This document shows, one piece after another, positions 18,737 through 27,295 of a DNA stretch of 64,000 nucleotides. The stretch comes from UBA6244 sp963676875 (GTDB lineage: Bacteria; Bacteroidota; Bacteroidia; Bacteroidales; F082). How positions within the stretch are numbered: the first letter of the stretch is position 1; the number at the start of each line of letters is the position of its first letter. The position numbers and the translations under genes were made by a program. The notes beneath the pieces are model-generated. The model saw only the letters and a list, made by a program, of their open reading frames with translations. It was not told the origin of the DNA and made no database searches. Location: positions 2,480,001-2,544,000 of the forward strand of contig OY781436.1 of assembly GCA_963676875.1 (NCBI GenBank), in the 5' to 3' direction.

Positions 18737-19675
18737 ATGGCCATGAAAACGTTTAAACGAATTGTATTACCCATCATTTTATTACTGATTTCCATTGCGT
18801 TGAAATGCGTGTTGAAATATGTAAAAACCATACCTCCCGAATTGGCTGAAATATTGGAGATAACAAGTTCCATCTTGCTCATCGCCGGCATTACCTGGAT
18901 GATCATTGCCCTCATACGGGTGTTTTTCAGAAGAATATTAAAAAAGTACGACATTCACCAAGCCGACAACTTGCATTCCAGGAAAGTACATACCCAATAC
19001 AATATACTGGAACGTATCCTCACGTTTATCATTATTATCACGGCCATTGGGGTTACGCTGATGTTGTTCGACGGGGTTCGAAAAATAGGGTTTAGTTTGT
19101 TTGCGTCGGCAGGTATTGCCACCATTATTTTAGGTTTGGCAGCACAAAAAGTAATTGGCACTATTCTGGCCGGTTTGCAAATAGCCATTACCCAGCCCAT
19201 CCGCATTGACGATGTGGTGATTGTGGAGAAAGAATGGGGTTGGATTGAAGAGATTACCCTGACCTATGTGGTGATTAGGATTTGGGACAAACGCCGGTTG
19301 GTGGTACCTTCCACCTATTTTATCGACCAGCCTTTTCAGAACTGGACACGCACCACCGCCGAAATTATGGGAACCGTGTTCATTTATGCCTCCTACCATG
19401 TTCCCATCGATGCTTTGCGCAAAGAACTTACCCGTCTTTTAGAAGAAAGTCCGTTATGGGATGGGCAGGTAAACAATATGCAGGTAACCGATGCCAAGGA
19501 AAATATGGTGGAAATTAGGGCATTGATGAGCGCGAAAAACTCGCCCGAAGCCTGGGATTTACGGGTTCATGTTCGTGAAAAGCTTATCCAATTTCTTCAG
19601 AAAAATTATCCTGAATGTTTGCCGGTTACCCGTGTGGTACTCGAAAATGAAAAGCCCATCGCAAAGAAAAAATAA
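18737..19675 (+). CDS. MscS-family mechanosensitive ion channel
   Basis: 312 residues from MAMKTFKRIV; the frame extends upstream only to a TTG. Three to four membrane helices (about 10-140) end in the pore helix segment GIATIILGLAAQKVIGTILAGLQIAITQPIRIDDVV, the MscS signature. A beta domain (WGWIEEITLTYVVIRIWDKRRLVVP) and an alpha/beta C-terminus follow. It releases osmolytes on hypo-osmotic shock. A second MscS gene is at 61883, and the two differ in sequence. Confidence 0.93.
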   Translation: MAMKTFKRIVLPIILLLISIALKCVLKYVKTIPPELAEILEITSSILLIAGITWMIIALIRVFFRRILKKYDIHQADNLHSRKVHTQYNILERILTFIIIITAIGVTLMLFDGVRKIGFSLFASAGIATIILGLAAQKVIGTILAGLQIAITQPIRIDDVVIVEKEWGWIEEITLTYVVIRIWDKRRLVVPSTYFIDQPFQNWTRTTAEIMGTVFIYASYHVPIDALRKELTRLLEESPLWDGQVNNMQVTDAKENMVEIRALMSAKNSPEAWDLRVHVREKLIQFLQKNYPECLPVTRVVLENEKPIAKKK

Positions 19676-19680
19676 CCGGT

Positions 19681-20949
19681 TTATTCGTCCAATTCCAGTT
19701 TTACCTCATCCAATCGGTTGCCGGTGGCTTTAAGAATGGTGAAAACGTATGGTTTCACAGGAATTCGTTCGTGTACCGCCGGAATACTTTCGTGTTGATA
19801 GATAATGAATCCGGCCAAAGTTTCGTATTCGTCGAGTACGGGAATACTGAGTTTGTATTTTTCGTTAAGGTAATCCACTTCCAGACGGGCAGAAAAAATA
19901 TAGCTGTTGTCGGTGAGTTTGATTTCGGTTTCTTCTTCGGTATCATACTCATCTTCAATGTCGCCAAAGATTTCCTCAATCACATCTTCCATGGTTACGA
20001 TGCCCGATGTACCACCAAACTCATCCATCACCACTGCTACGCTTTTGTGGTTTTTAATAAAGGTCTGCATCATATCGCGTGCCCACATGGTTTCAGGAAC
20101 AACATTGATAGGGCGCACAATCTGACGGATGGTAGCGGGATTGCTAAACATATCGTAAGCATGCACATATCCTACGATTTTGTCGATGGTTTTCTCAAAA
20201 ATCATGATTTTCGAATGACCTGTTTGGGTCAGAAATTCACGCAGCACCTCCACATCTTCACCAATTTCGAGGGCTTCAATTTCCGGACGTGGCACCATGC
20301 AGTCGCGCAACTTGATGTGCTTGAACTCCATGGCATTTTGAATCATTTGAATTTCCTGATTGAGCTCTTCTTCCACTTCATCCTGAGGGCTATAATCCTT
20401 TACATATTCCTCCAGATCGATGGAGCTAAAGGTATAGGGCTCATCCGAAAGTTTCATGCGAAAGACCTTTTTCAGCAGCAATTCGGAAAAGCCGATGTAA
20501 ATGACAATCACCGGAAAGAAGATGTAATAGAATATCCAAACCGGAATGGCAAAAACCTTAAGAATGGCGTTGGGGTTGATACGGAACAACACCTTGGGAA
20601 TAAACTCGGCTACGATAAGTATGAGCAGGGTGGACAGGATGGTTTGCAGTAAGAGAATGATATACTGCGATTGGAAGGCTTCAGGTAGCGCATTCGTAAT
20701 GGGTGTTTCCAGCAAATGAGCCGTAGCAATACCATATACCACCAGCGCGATGTTGTTTCCCAGAAGCAAAGCGCCGATAAACCTCGATGGATTGTTATAA
20801 AAAGCCTGAAGTACGGCTGCCGGCAACAGCTTTCTTTTCAAATCAAGCTCCTGTTTCAATCTGTTTGAACTAACGAAGGCTATTTCCATTCCTGAAAAAA
20901 ACCCGGAAAGAATCAACATGCATACAATGATAATACCGTCTGTGCTCAT
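19681..20949 (-). CDS. CNNM/CorC-type transmembrane CBS-domain protein (hemolysin family)
   Basis: 422 residues. An N-terminal DUF21/CNNM domain with four helices (MSTDGIIIVCMLILSGFFSGMEIAFVSSNRLK) is followed by a CBS pair (about 205-330, MVPRPEIEALEIGEDVEVL ... MDEFGGTSGIVTMEDVIEEIFGDIEDE) and a C-terminal CorC_HlyC domain. The family includes Mg2+/Co2+ transport proteins and GldE of gliding Flavobacteria. It is the last gene of the coaX-OMP-TPR-lptC-CNNM minus-strand cluster, an arrangement common in Bacteroidetes, with a 47 bp gap after lptC. Confidence 0.92.
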   Translation of the reverse strand: MSTDGIIIVCMLILSGFFSGMEIAFVSSNRLKQELDLKRKLLPAAVLQAFYNNPSRFIGALLLGNNIALVVYGIATAHLLETPITNALPEAFQSQYIILLLQTILSTLLILIVAEFIPKVLFRINPNAILKVFAIPVWIFYYIFFPVIVIYIGFSELLLKKVFRMKLSDEPYTFSSIDLEEYVKDYSPQDEVEEELNQEIQMIQNAMEFKHIKLRDCMVPRPEIEALEIGEDVEVLREFLTQTGHSKIMIFEKTIDKIVGYVHAYDMFSNPATIRQIVRPINVVPETMWARDMMQTFIKNHKSVAVVMDEFGGTSGIVTMEDVIEEIFGDIEDEYDTEEETEIKLTDNSYIFSARLEVDYLNEKYKLSIPVLDEYETLAGFIIYQHESIPAVHERIPVKPYVFTILKATGNRLDEVKLELDE

Positions 20950-20996
20950 GACAAAATGCTAATTTGCAAAGGTATGTAATAAAATTGCACTTTTCA

Positions 20997-21575
20997 TCAT
21001 TTGGGATTGCTTGTGGGCTCTTCCTCTTCAAACTCAAGCTCGCCGCGGATGTGGTATATTTCCCGATTCTTGAAAGATTCGTTGGCACTCATGCTGTCGC
21101 CATAGATTACTTTGTCGGGGGTTACAATTTTTACGAAAGTCCCTGAACGGATGGTCTTCTTTTTCCGATCCCAATAAAGATTTTCGGTAAACAGTTGTTC
21201 GTTGGTTTCAAAATTTTTTACCACCACGTCGTTGCGGGCTCTCATATCTTTGCTTCGTTCGTACATAATGCCATAATTGGCTTTTATGGATGATGATTCC
21301 CGTCCTACTGAATCAAAAAACACTACCTCAAAGCCTTCCGGGAAAACGGTATAAGCCTCTTTACCATCGTATTTCTCCATGAGCGGACTGGTTAGTCGCA
21401 CCTTCACTTCTCCTGAATCGGTTCGGATATAGTCGATATTGAATGCCTGAAGTGCTGCCAGGGTATCTTCGCGGGTGATGGTGCGTATGGTATCTAACGA
21501 ATTTTCACAGGAAAAAAATACCCCTGCCAAGCAAATGGCAAGGGTAATTGGTATGATTTTATAATATTTTCCCAT
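20997..21575 (-). CDS. lptC: LPS export periplasmic protein LptC
   Basis: 192 residues. A hydrophobic N-terminus ends in a lipoprotein-like FFSCENS, followed by the Bacteroidetes LptC pattern: repeated beta strands of the jellyroll (KVRLTSPLMEKYDGKEAYTVFPEGFEVVFFD, then NYGIMYERSKDMRARNDVVVKNFETNEQLFTENLYWDRKKKTI). LptC links the LptBFG transporter to the LptA bridge in lipopolysaccharide export. It lies 13 bp after the TPR gene, and this synteny supports the call. Confidence 0.88.
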   Translation of the reverse strand: MGKYYKIIPITLAICLAGVFFSCENSLDTIRTITREDTLAALQAFNIDYIRTDSGEVKVRLTSPLMEKYDGKEAYTVFPEGFEVVFFDSVGRESSSIKANYGIMYERSKDMRARNDVVVKNFETNEQLFTENLYWDRKKKTIRSGTFVKIVTPDKVIYGDSMSANESFKNREIYHIRGELEFEEEEPTSNPK

Positions 21576-21588
21576 GAAAGGTTTCCGC

Positions 21589-22986
21589 TTATTTGGCGGC
21601 TCTCACAGTTGTTTGCTCATTTATCCAACATTCAACTGTATAAGGATCACCTTCGTTCAGGTTGTGGAAGAACAGCAATTCCGTGGGCGGGAAGTATTTT
21701 TGATAGCTGCTGATGCGGCTATTCATTTTGTCGGTAAGTTCTGGATCCACGCTTTTGGCTTTCTTATATTTGTCAACGGCAGCCCAATAAGCTACTTTAG
21801 TGGTAAGCTCGTCGTTGCCGCAATCTTTGGCGCTGGCTGCATAGCAATCACCGATGATTACATAAGGTTCGCCTTCGTTGGAGTTGAGCGCTATTGCTTT
21901 GAGCGCTATTTTGCGCGCGTCAGCATATCTCTCCAGGTTCATATAGTCTTCTGCCAGGAAAATCATGGCCCTATAGGCTTTGGTTTCACTTTCCATTTTG
22001 GTAGCTTCTTCCAGATATGGAATGGCTTCCTGATATTTCTTTTCAATGAGCAACATTTTCCCGATTAGGTAAGCTGACTCCGCTGAAGGTTCCGCTTTGT
22101 AAAGTGCAACGGTGGCATCAAAATATAAGGGCGAGTCGATGCATTGCTTTTTGTCGAGTAGGTTGGTAATTTTCTTGAGCAAATCCACATCATCCGGTGT
22201 TTCATTCAATTTTTTGCGGTAAATACGCACCAAATCGGTACAATTGGCAAAAGGTTCAAATGTAATTTCGATATTTCCTTTGATGTTTTCCCATTGTTCT
22301 ATCCTTTTAGCACTTCCGGCTTTGGTATATTTCTCAAGGTTTGCATCCACATAATCGCTAATCATGTCGTAGGCATCTACTACAGAAGCAGTATCAATTT
22401 CACCACTTTTAGCCATTCGGGTGAGTGAGCGGAAGTAATAAATAAAGATAGGACCTTGTGTTTTTTCCTTGTCCAACTCAATGGATTTACCCAGTATTTC
22501 GTACACTTTGGCATATTGTTCAGGATCAGCCTGGTACAAGTCCACACCTTTACGTCCCAGCAATTCGCCAATTTGAGAGTTGTGAGGCGGCTTGTAGTCG
22601 TTGGGGAAAAATTCTATTCTTCTGTCGTAAATACCCATCAAGGTATCCAACAGATCTTTTTTCTTTTGTTCGTCTTTGGCTTTAGTAATCCTAAAATCAT
22701 ACATTTTTACCCCATCCACATAGATGTTTTCGGTGGAGCGAGGGCAATTGTTGTACACCCATCTCCAGGATTTGAGTGCGTCCTTAATCGTGGTGTTTTT
22801 GTAGTTGCTACCTTTCCATTGTTTGTAAAACTCACGATAAAGTGAGAGTTTCATCACACATGTGGCGCTGTCTGCACCATACTTCGAGCCATCGTCCTGA
22901 GGTTGGTTGTCGATTACAGGGGTTGCGGCCAGGCTGATGAAAGCCAGTCCGATTCCGATGAGTAATGTCAATGCCTTTAGCTTCAT
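21589..22986 (-). CDS. TPR-repeat protein (periplasmic)
   Basis: 465 residues with a signal peptide (LTLLIGIGLAFISLAA). Tetratricopeptide-like helical pairs run through the second half, clearest around 320-420 (SAYLIGKMLLIEKKYQEAIPYLEEATKM, AIFLAEDYMNLERYADARKIALKAIAL). The first half carries a Cys (DSATCVMKLSLYREFYKQWK). In Bacteroidetes such a protein sits between the barrel protein and lptC. Function unknown; a role in outer-membrane assembly is guilt by association. Confidence 0.88.
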   Translation of the reverse strand: MKLKALTLLIGIGLAFISLAATPVIDNQPQDDGSKYGADSATCVMKLSLYREFYKQWKGSNYKNTTIKDALKSWRWVYNNCPRSTENIYVDGVKMYDFRITKAKDEQKKKDLLDTLMGIYDRRIEFFPNDYKPPHNSQIGELLGRKGVDLYQADPEQYAKVYEILGKSIELDKEKTQGPIFIYYFRSLTRMAKSGEIDTASVVDAYDMISDYVDANLEKYTKAGSAKRIEQWENIKGNIEITFEPFANCTDLVRIYRKKLNETPDDVDLLKKITNLLDKKQCIDSPLYFDATVALYKAEPSAESAYLIGKMLLIEKKYQEAIPYLEEATKMESETKAYRAMIFLAEDYMNLERYADARKIALKAIALNSNEGEPYVIIGDCYAASAKDCGNDELTTKVAYWAAVDKYKKAKSVDPELTDKMNSRISSYQKYFPPTELLFFHNLNEGDPYTVECWINEQTTVRAAK

Positions 22987-23009
22987 TTTATTAGTGGTTT
23001 ATTAACGAT

Positions 23010-24290
23010 TTATTGATATTGTTTCTTATAAAACCAAATTTCCTGAATGGAAACTCCAAGCGTAAAGTTGATGAAGTTTTCCTGTATCAGCTGATTTTTA
23101 GTTGTTCCGCGACGTCCAATCTCCATACTCAGATCAATTCCGGTTTTCGACTTCTTCATCGGGAAACCAACCCCAAAACTTATGCCAAACTCATTGATAG
23201 GGGTATTGTCGATGCTGAGATAGGTGTGATTGTAACGGGCTCCAATCCTGTAAGTCATTCGTTTTAAAAGACTTGATATACTGGTGTGCTTGGGTGTTAT
23301 TTGTGTGCCCAATGCCACCCGCCAGGAGTCGGTAAGGCTATCAGGTACTCCGAAAGCCTCATATTTATTCCAGTTTTGCCACTCAAAATCGGCTCCGATA
23401 AGCCAACGATCGGCCTTTTGGTAAGTGAATCCAATCCCCAATTTTTGCGGTAGCACTACCTTACCCTTTTGCTCGGGGTTATACACTACGGTATCAATTA
23501 CATATTCAACCAGATCGTCGTAACCTCCCAGCAAGGTGGTGGAGAGATATTCTCGTTTAACGTTCAGGTTAAATTGGTTGGCATAGGTAAGACCGAAAGT
23601 AATTTTCCTGTCTTTATCCAGATGCAGGTCGTATTGCACTCCATAATCGAAAACGAAATCGCTGGCTTTGATCAGGCTTTGCACCTTTGTGCCAAAAATA
23701 TAGGCCGAGTCAGGAAAGTGTATCATACTCGAGCGATCCGACTGACCAAAAATATAGGTTGCATTAATTCCCAGACGGAGGTTATCAGCGATTTTAAAAC
23801 CATGACCCCAGAAAATCTGGTTGAGGCCCCCGTCGCCGGTAAAACTATGCACCACATCACTGAAATTTTCCACCTCAACCGTAGTTTGAATATTATAACC
23901 TACTTTGCTATAAGGTGTTATGCCTAAAGCCATACGGTACCAAGAGGTGATTGGAAAACCCATCATGAGGTAGTTGAGAGTTAGGTCGGAACCACTTTCG
24001 CTTGCAGTAGTGGTTTTATAGGTAGTTGAATTACCATAAATCCCAGCTTCGAACATAAAAGCAGACGAGTCTTGCGCCATATACGAAGCCGGATTGGCAG
24101 GGTTGATGGTAGTGGGATCGGTAAATCCAATGGAAATACCACCCATGCCTGCCACGGTCGAGTTCACATTATTGGTGTGAATTTCGCCCAATCCAAACCT
24201 GGAATAGGGCGAATTGATGCCTGTTTGTCCCCACAAAACGATGCCGGAAAACACCAATAAAAACGAAATGGAAATTCTAACTACTCTCAT
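23010..24290 (-). CDS. Outer membrane beta-barrel protein (FadL/PorV-like)
   Basis: 426 residues from the ATG at 24290; the frame start upstream is TTG. A signal peptide ends VLWGQ. Next comes NSPYSRFGLGEIHTNN and VAGMGGISIGFTDPTTINPANPASYMAQDSS, the opening seen in FadL-like Bacteroidetes barrels, where SPYSRFGLG and INPANPASY recur. The remainder is amphipathic strands. It overlaps the end of coaX by 14 bp, so it is cotranscribed with it and with the TPR/lptC genes. Cargo unknown. Confidence 0.85.
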   Translation of the reverse strand: MRVVRISISFLLVFSGIVLWGQTGINSPYSRFGLGEIHTNNVNSTVAGMGGISIGFTDPTTINPANPASYMAQDSSAFMFEAGIYGNSTTYKTTTASESGSDLTLNYLMMGFPITSWYRMALGITPYSKVGYNIQTTVEVENFSDVVHSFTGDGGLNQIFWGHGFKIADNLRLGINATYIFGQSDRSSMIHFPDSAYIFGTKVQSLIKASDFVFDYGVQYDLHLDKDRKITFGLTYANQFNLNVKREYLSTTLLGGYDDLVEYVIDTVVYNPEQKGKVVLPQKLGIGFTYQKADRWLIGADFEWQNWNKYEAFGVPDSLTDSWRVALGTQITPKHTSISSLLKRMTYRIGARYNHTYLSIDNTPINEFGISFGVGFPMKKSKTGIDLSMEIGRRGTTKNQLIQENFINFTLGVSIQEIWFYKKQYQ

Positions 24291-25011
24291 TAAAATCAAG
24301 GATTTTTTTTAACCCCTGTACTACAATATTCGGGGTTGCAAAGATGTTACTTTTTATGTATTTTTCAAAATATTTATAATCACCGCCACTTATAACTGTC
24401 GTCAGTCCTTCAAACTGCAATTGGTATTGATTAATTAGTCCTTCCATTTCGGCCAACACCCCGTTTTTTACGCCGCTATCCATACATTTGGCGGTTGAAT
24501 TTCCGATGAGTGCGGCCTGAACTTCGGGATGATACTCCAATAACGGCAAACCACCCGTAAAAGTATGCATGGCCTTGTATCTCATTTGAATGCCCGGGCT
24601 GATGCCACCTCCTAAATATCGGTTATCGGCAGTAATCAGGTCATAGGTAATGCAGGTTCCTGCATCTATCACTAATACAGGCACACCGGGAAAAAGGTGG
24701 CGGGCACCGGCTACAGCCGCAATGCGATCCTTACCAAGGGTTTGGGTTGTAGCATATTCTACCACGAAGGGAAGGGGTGTATCGTGTGTAAGCATGAGGT
24801 AACGTCCCTTTTTATGCAAAAATTCATCCACCTGAGGATCGTAGGGGGTAACACTGGACAGAATAATGGAATCAATGGCGGGATATTCGTCGAAAACAGT
24901 TTTTAGACTCTCCGGAGTAAGCTTATCCACCACGTGAATATGTGACAAAGAAGCCCTATCGAACAATGCCAACTTCACCTGAGAATTCCCTACATCAATA
25001 ATTAACTGCAT
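24277..25011 (-). CDS. coaX: Type III pantothenate kinase
   Basis: 244 residues from MQLIIDVGNSQVKLALFD; the open frame extends 47 codons further upstream into promoter/tRNA sequence and that part is not coding. Family motifs: the N-terminal phosphate-binding DVGNSQVKLA, GKDRIAAVAGARHLFPG, the catalytic VIDAGTCITYDLI and GGGISPGIQMRYKAMHTFTGGLP. It phosphorylates pantothenate with ATP and a monovalent cation, the first step of CoA synthesis. It heads the coaX-OMP-TPR-lptC-CNNM cluster. Confidence 0.95.
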   Translation of the reverse strand: MQLIIDVGNSQVKLALFDRASLSHIHVVDKLTPESLKTVFDEYPAIDSIILSSVTPYDPQVDEFLHKKGRYLMLTHDTPLPFVVEYATTQTLGKDRIAAVAGARHLFPGVPVLVIDAGTCITYDLITADNRYLGGGISPGIQMRYKAMHTFTGGLPLLEYHPEVQAALIGNSTAKCMDSGVKNGVLAEMEGLINQYQLQFEGLTTVISGGDYKYFEKYIKSNIFATPNIVVQGLKKILDFNESS

Positions 25012-25080
25012 GCGCAATGCTTTAGAAACACACAAAAATACACTACGGATGGATGGATGAATGTTTTTTTTATGATTTTT

Positions 25081-25110
25081 TTTGAGAAATGAAAAAAAGA
25101 TGTACTTTTG
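25081..25110 (+). promoter_or_regulatory. Promoter of tRNA-Phe (-33 TTTG, -7 TACTTTTG)
   Basis: TTTG at 25081-25084 and TACTTTTG at 25103-25110, 18 bp apart, match the Bacteroidetes primary sigma consensus TTTG-N17-23-TAnnTTTG. The tRNA begins 16 bp downstream. Confidence 0.75.
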
Positions 25111-25125
25111 CCGTCCCAATGAGCT

Positions 25126-25198
25126 GGTACCATAGCTCAGTAGGTAGAGCAATGGACTGAAAATCCATGTGTCCCTGGTTCGATCCCGGGTGGTACCA
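25126..25198 (+). tRNA. tRNA-Phe (anticodon GAA)
   Basis: A complete 73-base cloverleaf. Acceptor stem GGTACCA (25126-25132) pairs with TGGTACC (25191-25197), discriminator A at 25198. D-arm GCTC...GAGC, anticodon stem ATGGA/TCCAT with loop CTGAAAA (anticodon GAA), T-arm CCTGG/TTCGATC/CCGGG-like. The 3' CCA is not encoded. It is followed by a strong terminator and by the accessory region. Confidence 0.97.
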
Positions 25199-25211
25199 CT
25201 TTTAGAAATTG

Positions 25212-25248
25212 AAAACCCCTGAAAAACATTGATTTTCAGGGGTTTTTT
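25212..25248 (+). terminator. Rho-independent terminator after tRNA-Phe
   Basis: A perfect 14 bp stem AAAACCCCTGAAAA (25212-25225)/TTTTCAGGGGTTTT (25233-25246), 7-base loop, and the T run continues to 25248. Confidence 0.92.
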
Positions 25249-25300
25249 GATTTGTGTTAAAACAAAACAATGTTTAACAGATCGCGATTATCAAGTTTTT

Positions 25301-25361
25301 AGACTCTATATCGGCATTATACATAAACAGCTTAGTGCTAACTTCAATATATGGTTGACAT
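25301..25361 (-). repeat. Truncated copy of R1 (copy G, inverted)
   Basis: About 60 bp matching one half of R1 on the minus strand, from the CTATATCGGCATTAT segment to the end that corresponds to CTTCAATTTATAGTTGGTAT. The other half, with the right terminal repeat, is missing. Its intact end abuts the antitoxin remnant that follows. Confidence 0.8.
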
Positions 25362-25545
25362 AACCCGTTTCTATGGCCAGCAAGTCATCAATGAAACCCT
25401 GATAAACCATGCAGACTGAGCATCAATACAATAGTTACTCCACTGTTGTTGTCTGTCCTGCGAACGTGTATGGCGGCAAAAGAGCTCGACTTATTTCGGC
25501 TGGTTGGGGGAACAGCATTAAGTCTGTATTGAGGTCACAGTGGTA
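25361..25545 (+). pseudogene. Remnant of an AbiEii-type toxin-antitoxin pair (antitoxin 3' end plus toxin 5' end)
   Basis: About 185 bp that align by eye with 28634-28820 of the intact pair downstream. Shared blocks include TTCTATGGCC, ATGAAACCCTGATAA, CCATGCAGACTGA (antitoxin stop/toxin start), GTGTATGGC and GGAACAGCATTAAGT. Here the toxin part has length differences and an in-frame TGA where the intact gene has CGA. The antitoxin N-terminal part and the toxin body are absent. The divergence suggests an old paralogous pair, not a fresh duplication. Confidence 0.85.
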
Positions 25546-25554
25546 AGCAAAGTA

Positions 25555-25604
25555 TGTTTTGTTACAAAACGCGACATATATTTAGCTTTTCTTGTAACAA
25601 AACA
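25555..25604. repeat. 13 bp perfect inverted repeat
   Basis: TGTTTTGTTACAA (25555-25567) and TTGTAACAAAACA (25592-25604) are exact inverse complements, 24 bases apart. They lie between the toxin-antitoxin remnant and the end of the ATPase gene. The role could be an operator half-site pair, a hairpin, or the ends of a lost element. Confidence 0.7.
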
Positions 25605-25674
25605 GGGGCATTTTTCAAAGGTAAAAGTAATTGACATTAAAACGCAGTTTCAAACTCCGCTTTGAGTGAGGAAA

Positions 25675-26874
25675 TTAATACAGAAACCCAAATAACCACA
25701 GGGGGATTCTATTATTAGACCTGTATTCAATATCATCGGAGGCTATGTAAGCATTCTCGTGATCAGCTATTTGCTTTCTGGTTTTATTCTTCCCACCTAT
25801 TTCAAAAAGGTATTTTTCATCTACCATGAAATCCCCTGTCTTAGGGTAGGTAATTTTATGTTTTACGCTCAATTGATTTAAGAAGAAGGTTTCTCTCAAC
25901 GTGCCTTTATTTACATTTATTTCATCGAACGCATACATCAAATTGGTGTTCTCAAGAAATATTTTTTCCGGCTTGTTCAAATAATTAATTCCATACGGAT
26001 TCGCAGTCAACAGATTTAAAATATTAGCGCGATCTAAAAGCTCAATAAAACGCAGCAGACCCTGACGGGTTACATGCAGTTTTTCGGCAAGCTGCGATAT
26101 ATTTGGGGTAAACGGAACCATCGACGACAGCAAATAAATAAACTTTTTCAGCTTGACGACCGAAGAAACATCAATGTTGAAGATACCCGGCAAGTCCGAC
26201 TCCAGCACCGTATTCAACACCTCCGTCAACCTCAAAAAATAAGATTCCTTATATTCTGCAAAAAAGGGATAATACCCTGTTTTAAGGTAGGTTGAAAACA
26301 ACTTCAATGGCTTTTCAATCTGTGAGATCTCGTATATCTTATCCACAGAAATATGCAGCACTTCATCCAATGTAAGAGGTGCCAGATGCAATCCATAAAC
26401 GAAATTGATATACTCCCTGAATGAGAGCCCTGCAAGATTATACACCAAAGCCCGCCGACTTAAATCAAACTGTCCACGGTGTATATCGAGTGCCGACGAA
26501 CTCGTAAATACAACCTTCAACTCAGGGAGGTTGTCGTAAATATTTTTCAATTCCTGCGACCAGTTCGCGTACTTATGTATCTCATCCAAAAACAAATACT
26601 TGCCCCCGTGCGCATAATAATCTTCAGCAAAATACACCAATTTGTTTTCGGTAAAAAACATATCATCCAAGCTCACATATAGTGCCTCATCTACATCCAG
26701 TTCCAGACTCTTCAACCGCTGCAGCATCAGTGTCGTCTTACCTGTTCCTCTCGCCCCCGAAAGACCAATCAACCTGTCTGACCAAATAATGTCATCATAA
26801 AGATATCGCGTAAACTCCATGGGCAGATTCATCACCCGAAGCGTTGAAAATGTTTTAAGTCGTTGAATTTCCAT
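25675..26874 (-). CDS. AAA_14/DUF4143-type ATP-binding protein
   Basis: 399 residues. The Walker A motif GARGTGKTTLMLQRL is at about 40-54 and a Walker B-like YLFLDEIHKYANWSQELKNIYD at about 93-114. Next comes the sensor segment VVFTSSSALDIHRGQFDLSRR, a winged-helix middle (ISQLAEKLHVTRQGLLRFIELLDRANIL) and a C-terminal nuclease-like DUF4143 part (FEIGGKNKTRKQ). These ATPases are common mobile or accessory genes in Bacteroidetes with no settled role. A palindrome overlaps its start region (26885-26906), hinting at autoregulation. It lies between a dead and a live AbiEii module. Confidence 0.88.
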   Translation of the reverse strand: MEIQRLKTFSTLRVMNLPMEFTRYLYDDIIWSDRLIGLSGARGTGKTTLMLQRLKSLELDVDEALYVSLDDMFFTENKLVYFAEDYYAHGGKYLFLDEIHKYANWSQELKNIYDNLPELKVVFTSSSALDIHRGQFDLSRRALVYNLAGLSFREYINFVYGLHLAPLTLDEVLHISVDKIYEISQIEKPLKLFSTYLKTGYYPFFAEYKESYFLRLTEVLNTVLESDLPGIFNIDVSSVVKLKKFIYLLSSMVPFTPNISQLAEKLHVTRQGLLRFIELLDRANILNLLTANPYGINYLNKPEKIFLENTNLMYAFDEINVNKGTLRETFFLNQLSVKHKITYPKTGDFMVDEKYLFEIGGKNKTRKQIADHENAYIASDDIEYRSNNRIPLWLFGFLY

Positions 26875-26884
26875 AACACCTAAT

Positions 26885-26910
26885 TTTGCATCTTACAAGA
26901 TGCAAATATA
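26885..26910 (-). promoter_or_regulatory. Promoter and overlapping palindrome of the ATPase gene
   Basis: A perfect 22 bp interrupted palindrome (arms TTTGCATCTT/AAGATGCAAA, 2-base centre) at 26885-26906 overlaps a -7 element TATATTTG (minus strand, 26903-26910), 11 bp upstream of the ATG. A further half-site, GATGCAA, lies just upstream. The layout fits a repressor operator. Confidence 0.6.
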
Positions 26911-27017
26911 GGTTAATATTGCATCCCGCACAGTACAATAAACCCATTCCAATAATTTTCAATCAACACCTAACCACCAGCCGCCATACCTTGTTGCCTT
27001 GCGGCAGAATTAAACTA
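26911..27017. other. Intergenic sequence without a recognisable gene
   Basis: Upstream region of the ATPase gene ahead of the inverted R1 copy. Beyond the GATGCAA half-site I see no gene or strong structure. Confidence 0.5.
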
Positions 27018-27133
27018 ATACCGATTATGAATTGAAATGAGCCTTAAGTTCGCTTCGCTCCTGAAACATCTTCAATTCTATATCGGCATTATTCATAAAC
27101 AACATAGTGCTAACTTCATTTTATAGGTGTTAT
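27018..27133 (-). repeat. MITE-like interspersed repeat R1, copy C (inverted)
   Basis: A full 116 bp copy in the opposite orientation: it starts ATACCGATTATGAATTGAA and ends in a slightly diverged version of the other terminal repeat. It lies between the ATPase gene and the LPP20-like gene terminators. Confidence 0.9.
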
Positions 27134-27206
27134 AAGTTGAAGGTCAGATTAAGCAATATCTGCCCCTACTTTGACCTTATTAATGAGACCTGCACGTCTG
27201 CCATTT

Positions 27207-27232
27207 CCCCATATAAAATTGTTTATATGGGG
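27207..27232. repeat. Perfect 11 bp hairpin
   Basis: CCCCATATAAA (27207-27217) and TTTATATGGGG (27222-27232) with a 4-base loop. Not followed by a T run on either strand. It lies 9 bp beyond the minus-strand terminator that follows, so it may be a second stop signal or an RNA stabiliser. Confidence 0.65.
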
Positions 27233-27240
27233 CTTAATGC

Positions 27241-27273
27241 AAAAAACCCCACCAAGCAATGAACTTGATGGGG
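27241..27273 (-). terminator. Terminator of the LPP20-like gene
   Basis: Stem CCCCACCAAG (27247-27256)/CTTGATGGGG (27264-27273) with one mismatch, followed on the minus strand by six Ts (27241-27246). It sits 23 bp after the stop at 27296. Confidence 0.85.
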
Positions 27274-27295
27274 TCTTTCAATATATTTGAAGTAC

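Noticed and set aside
25126..25198. Integrative element attached at tRNA-Phe
   Set aside because: No integrase, and no second copy of the tRNA 3' end; kept only as a weak hypothesis.
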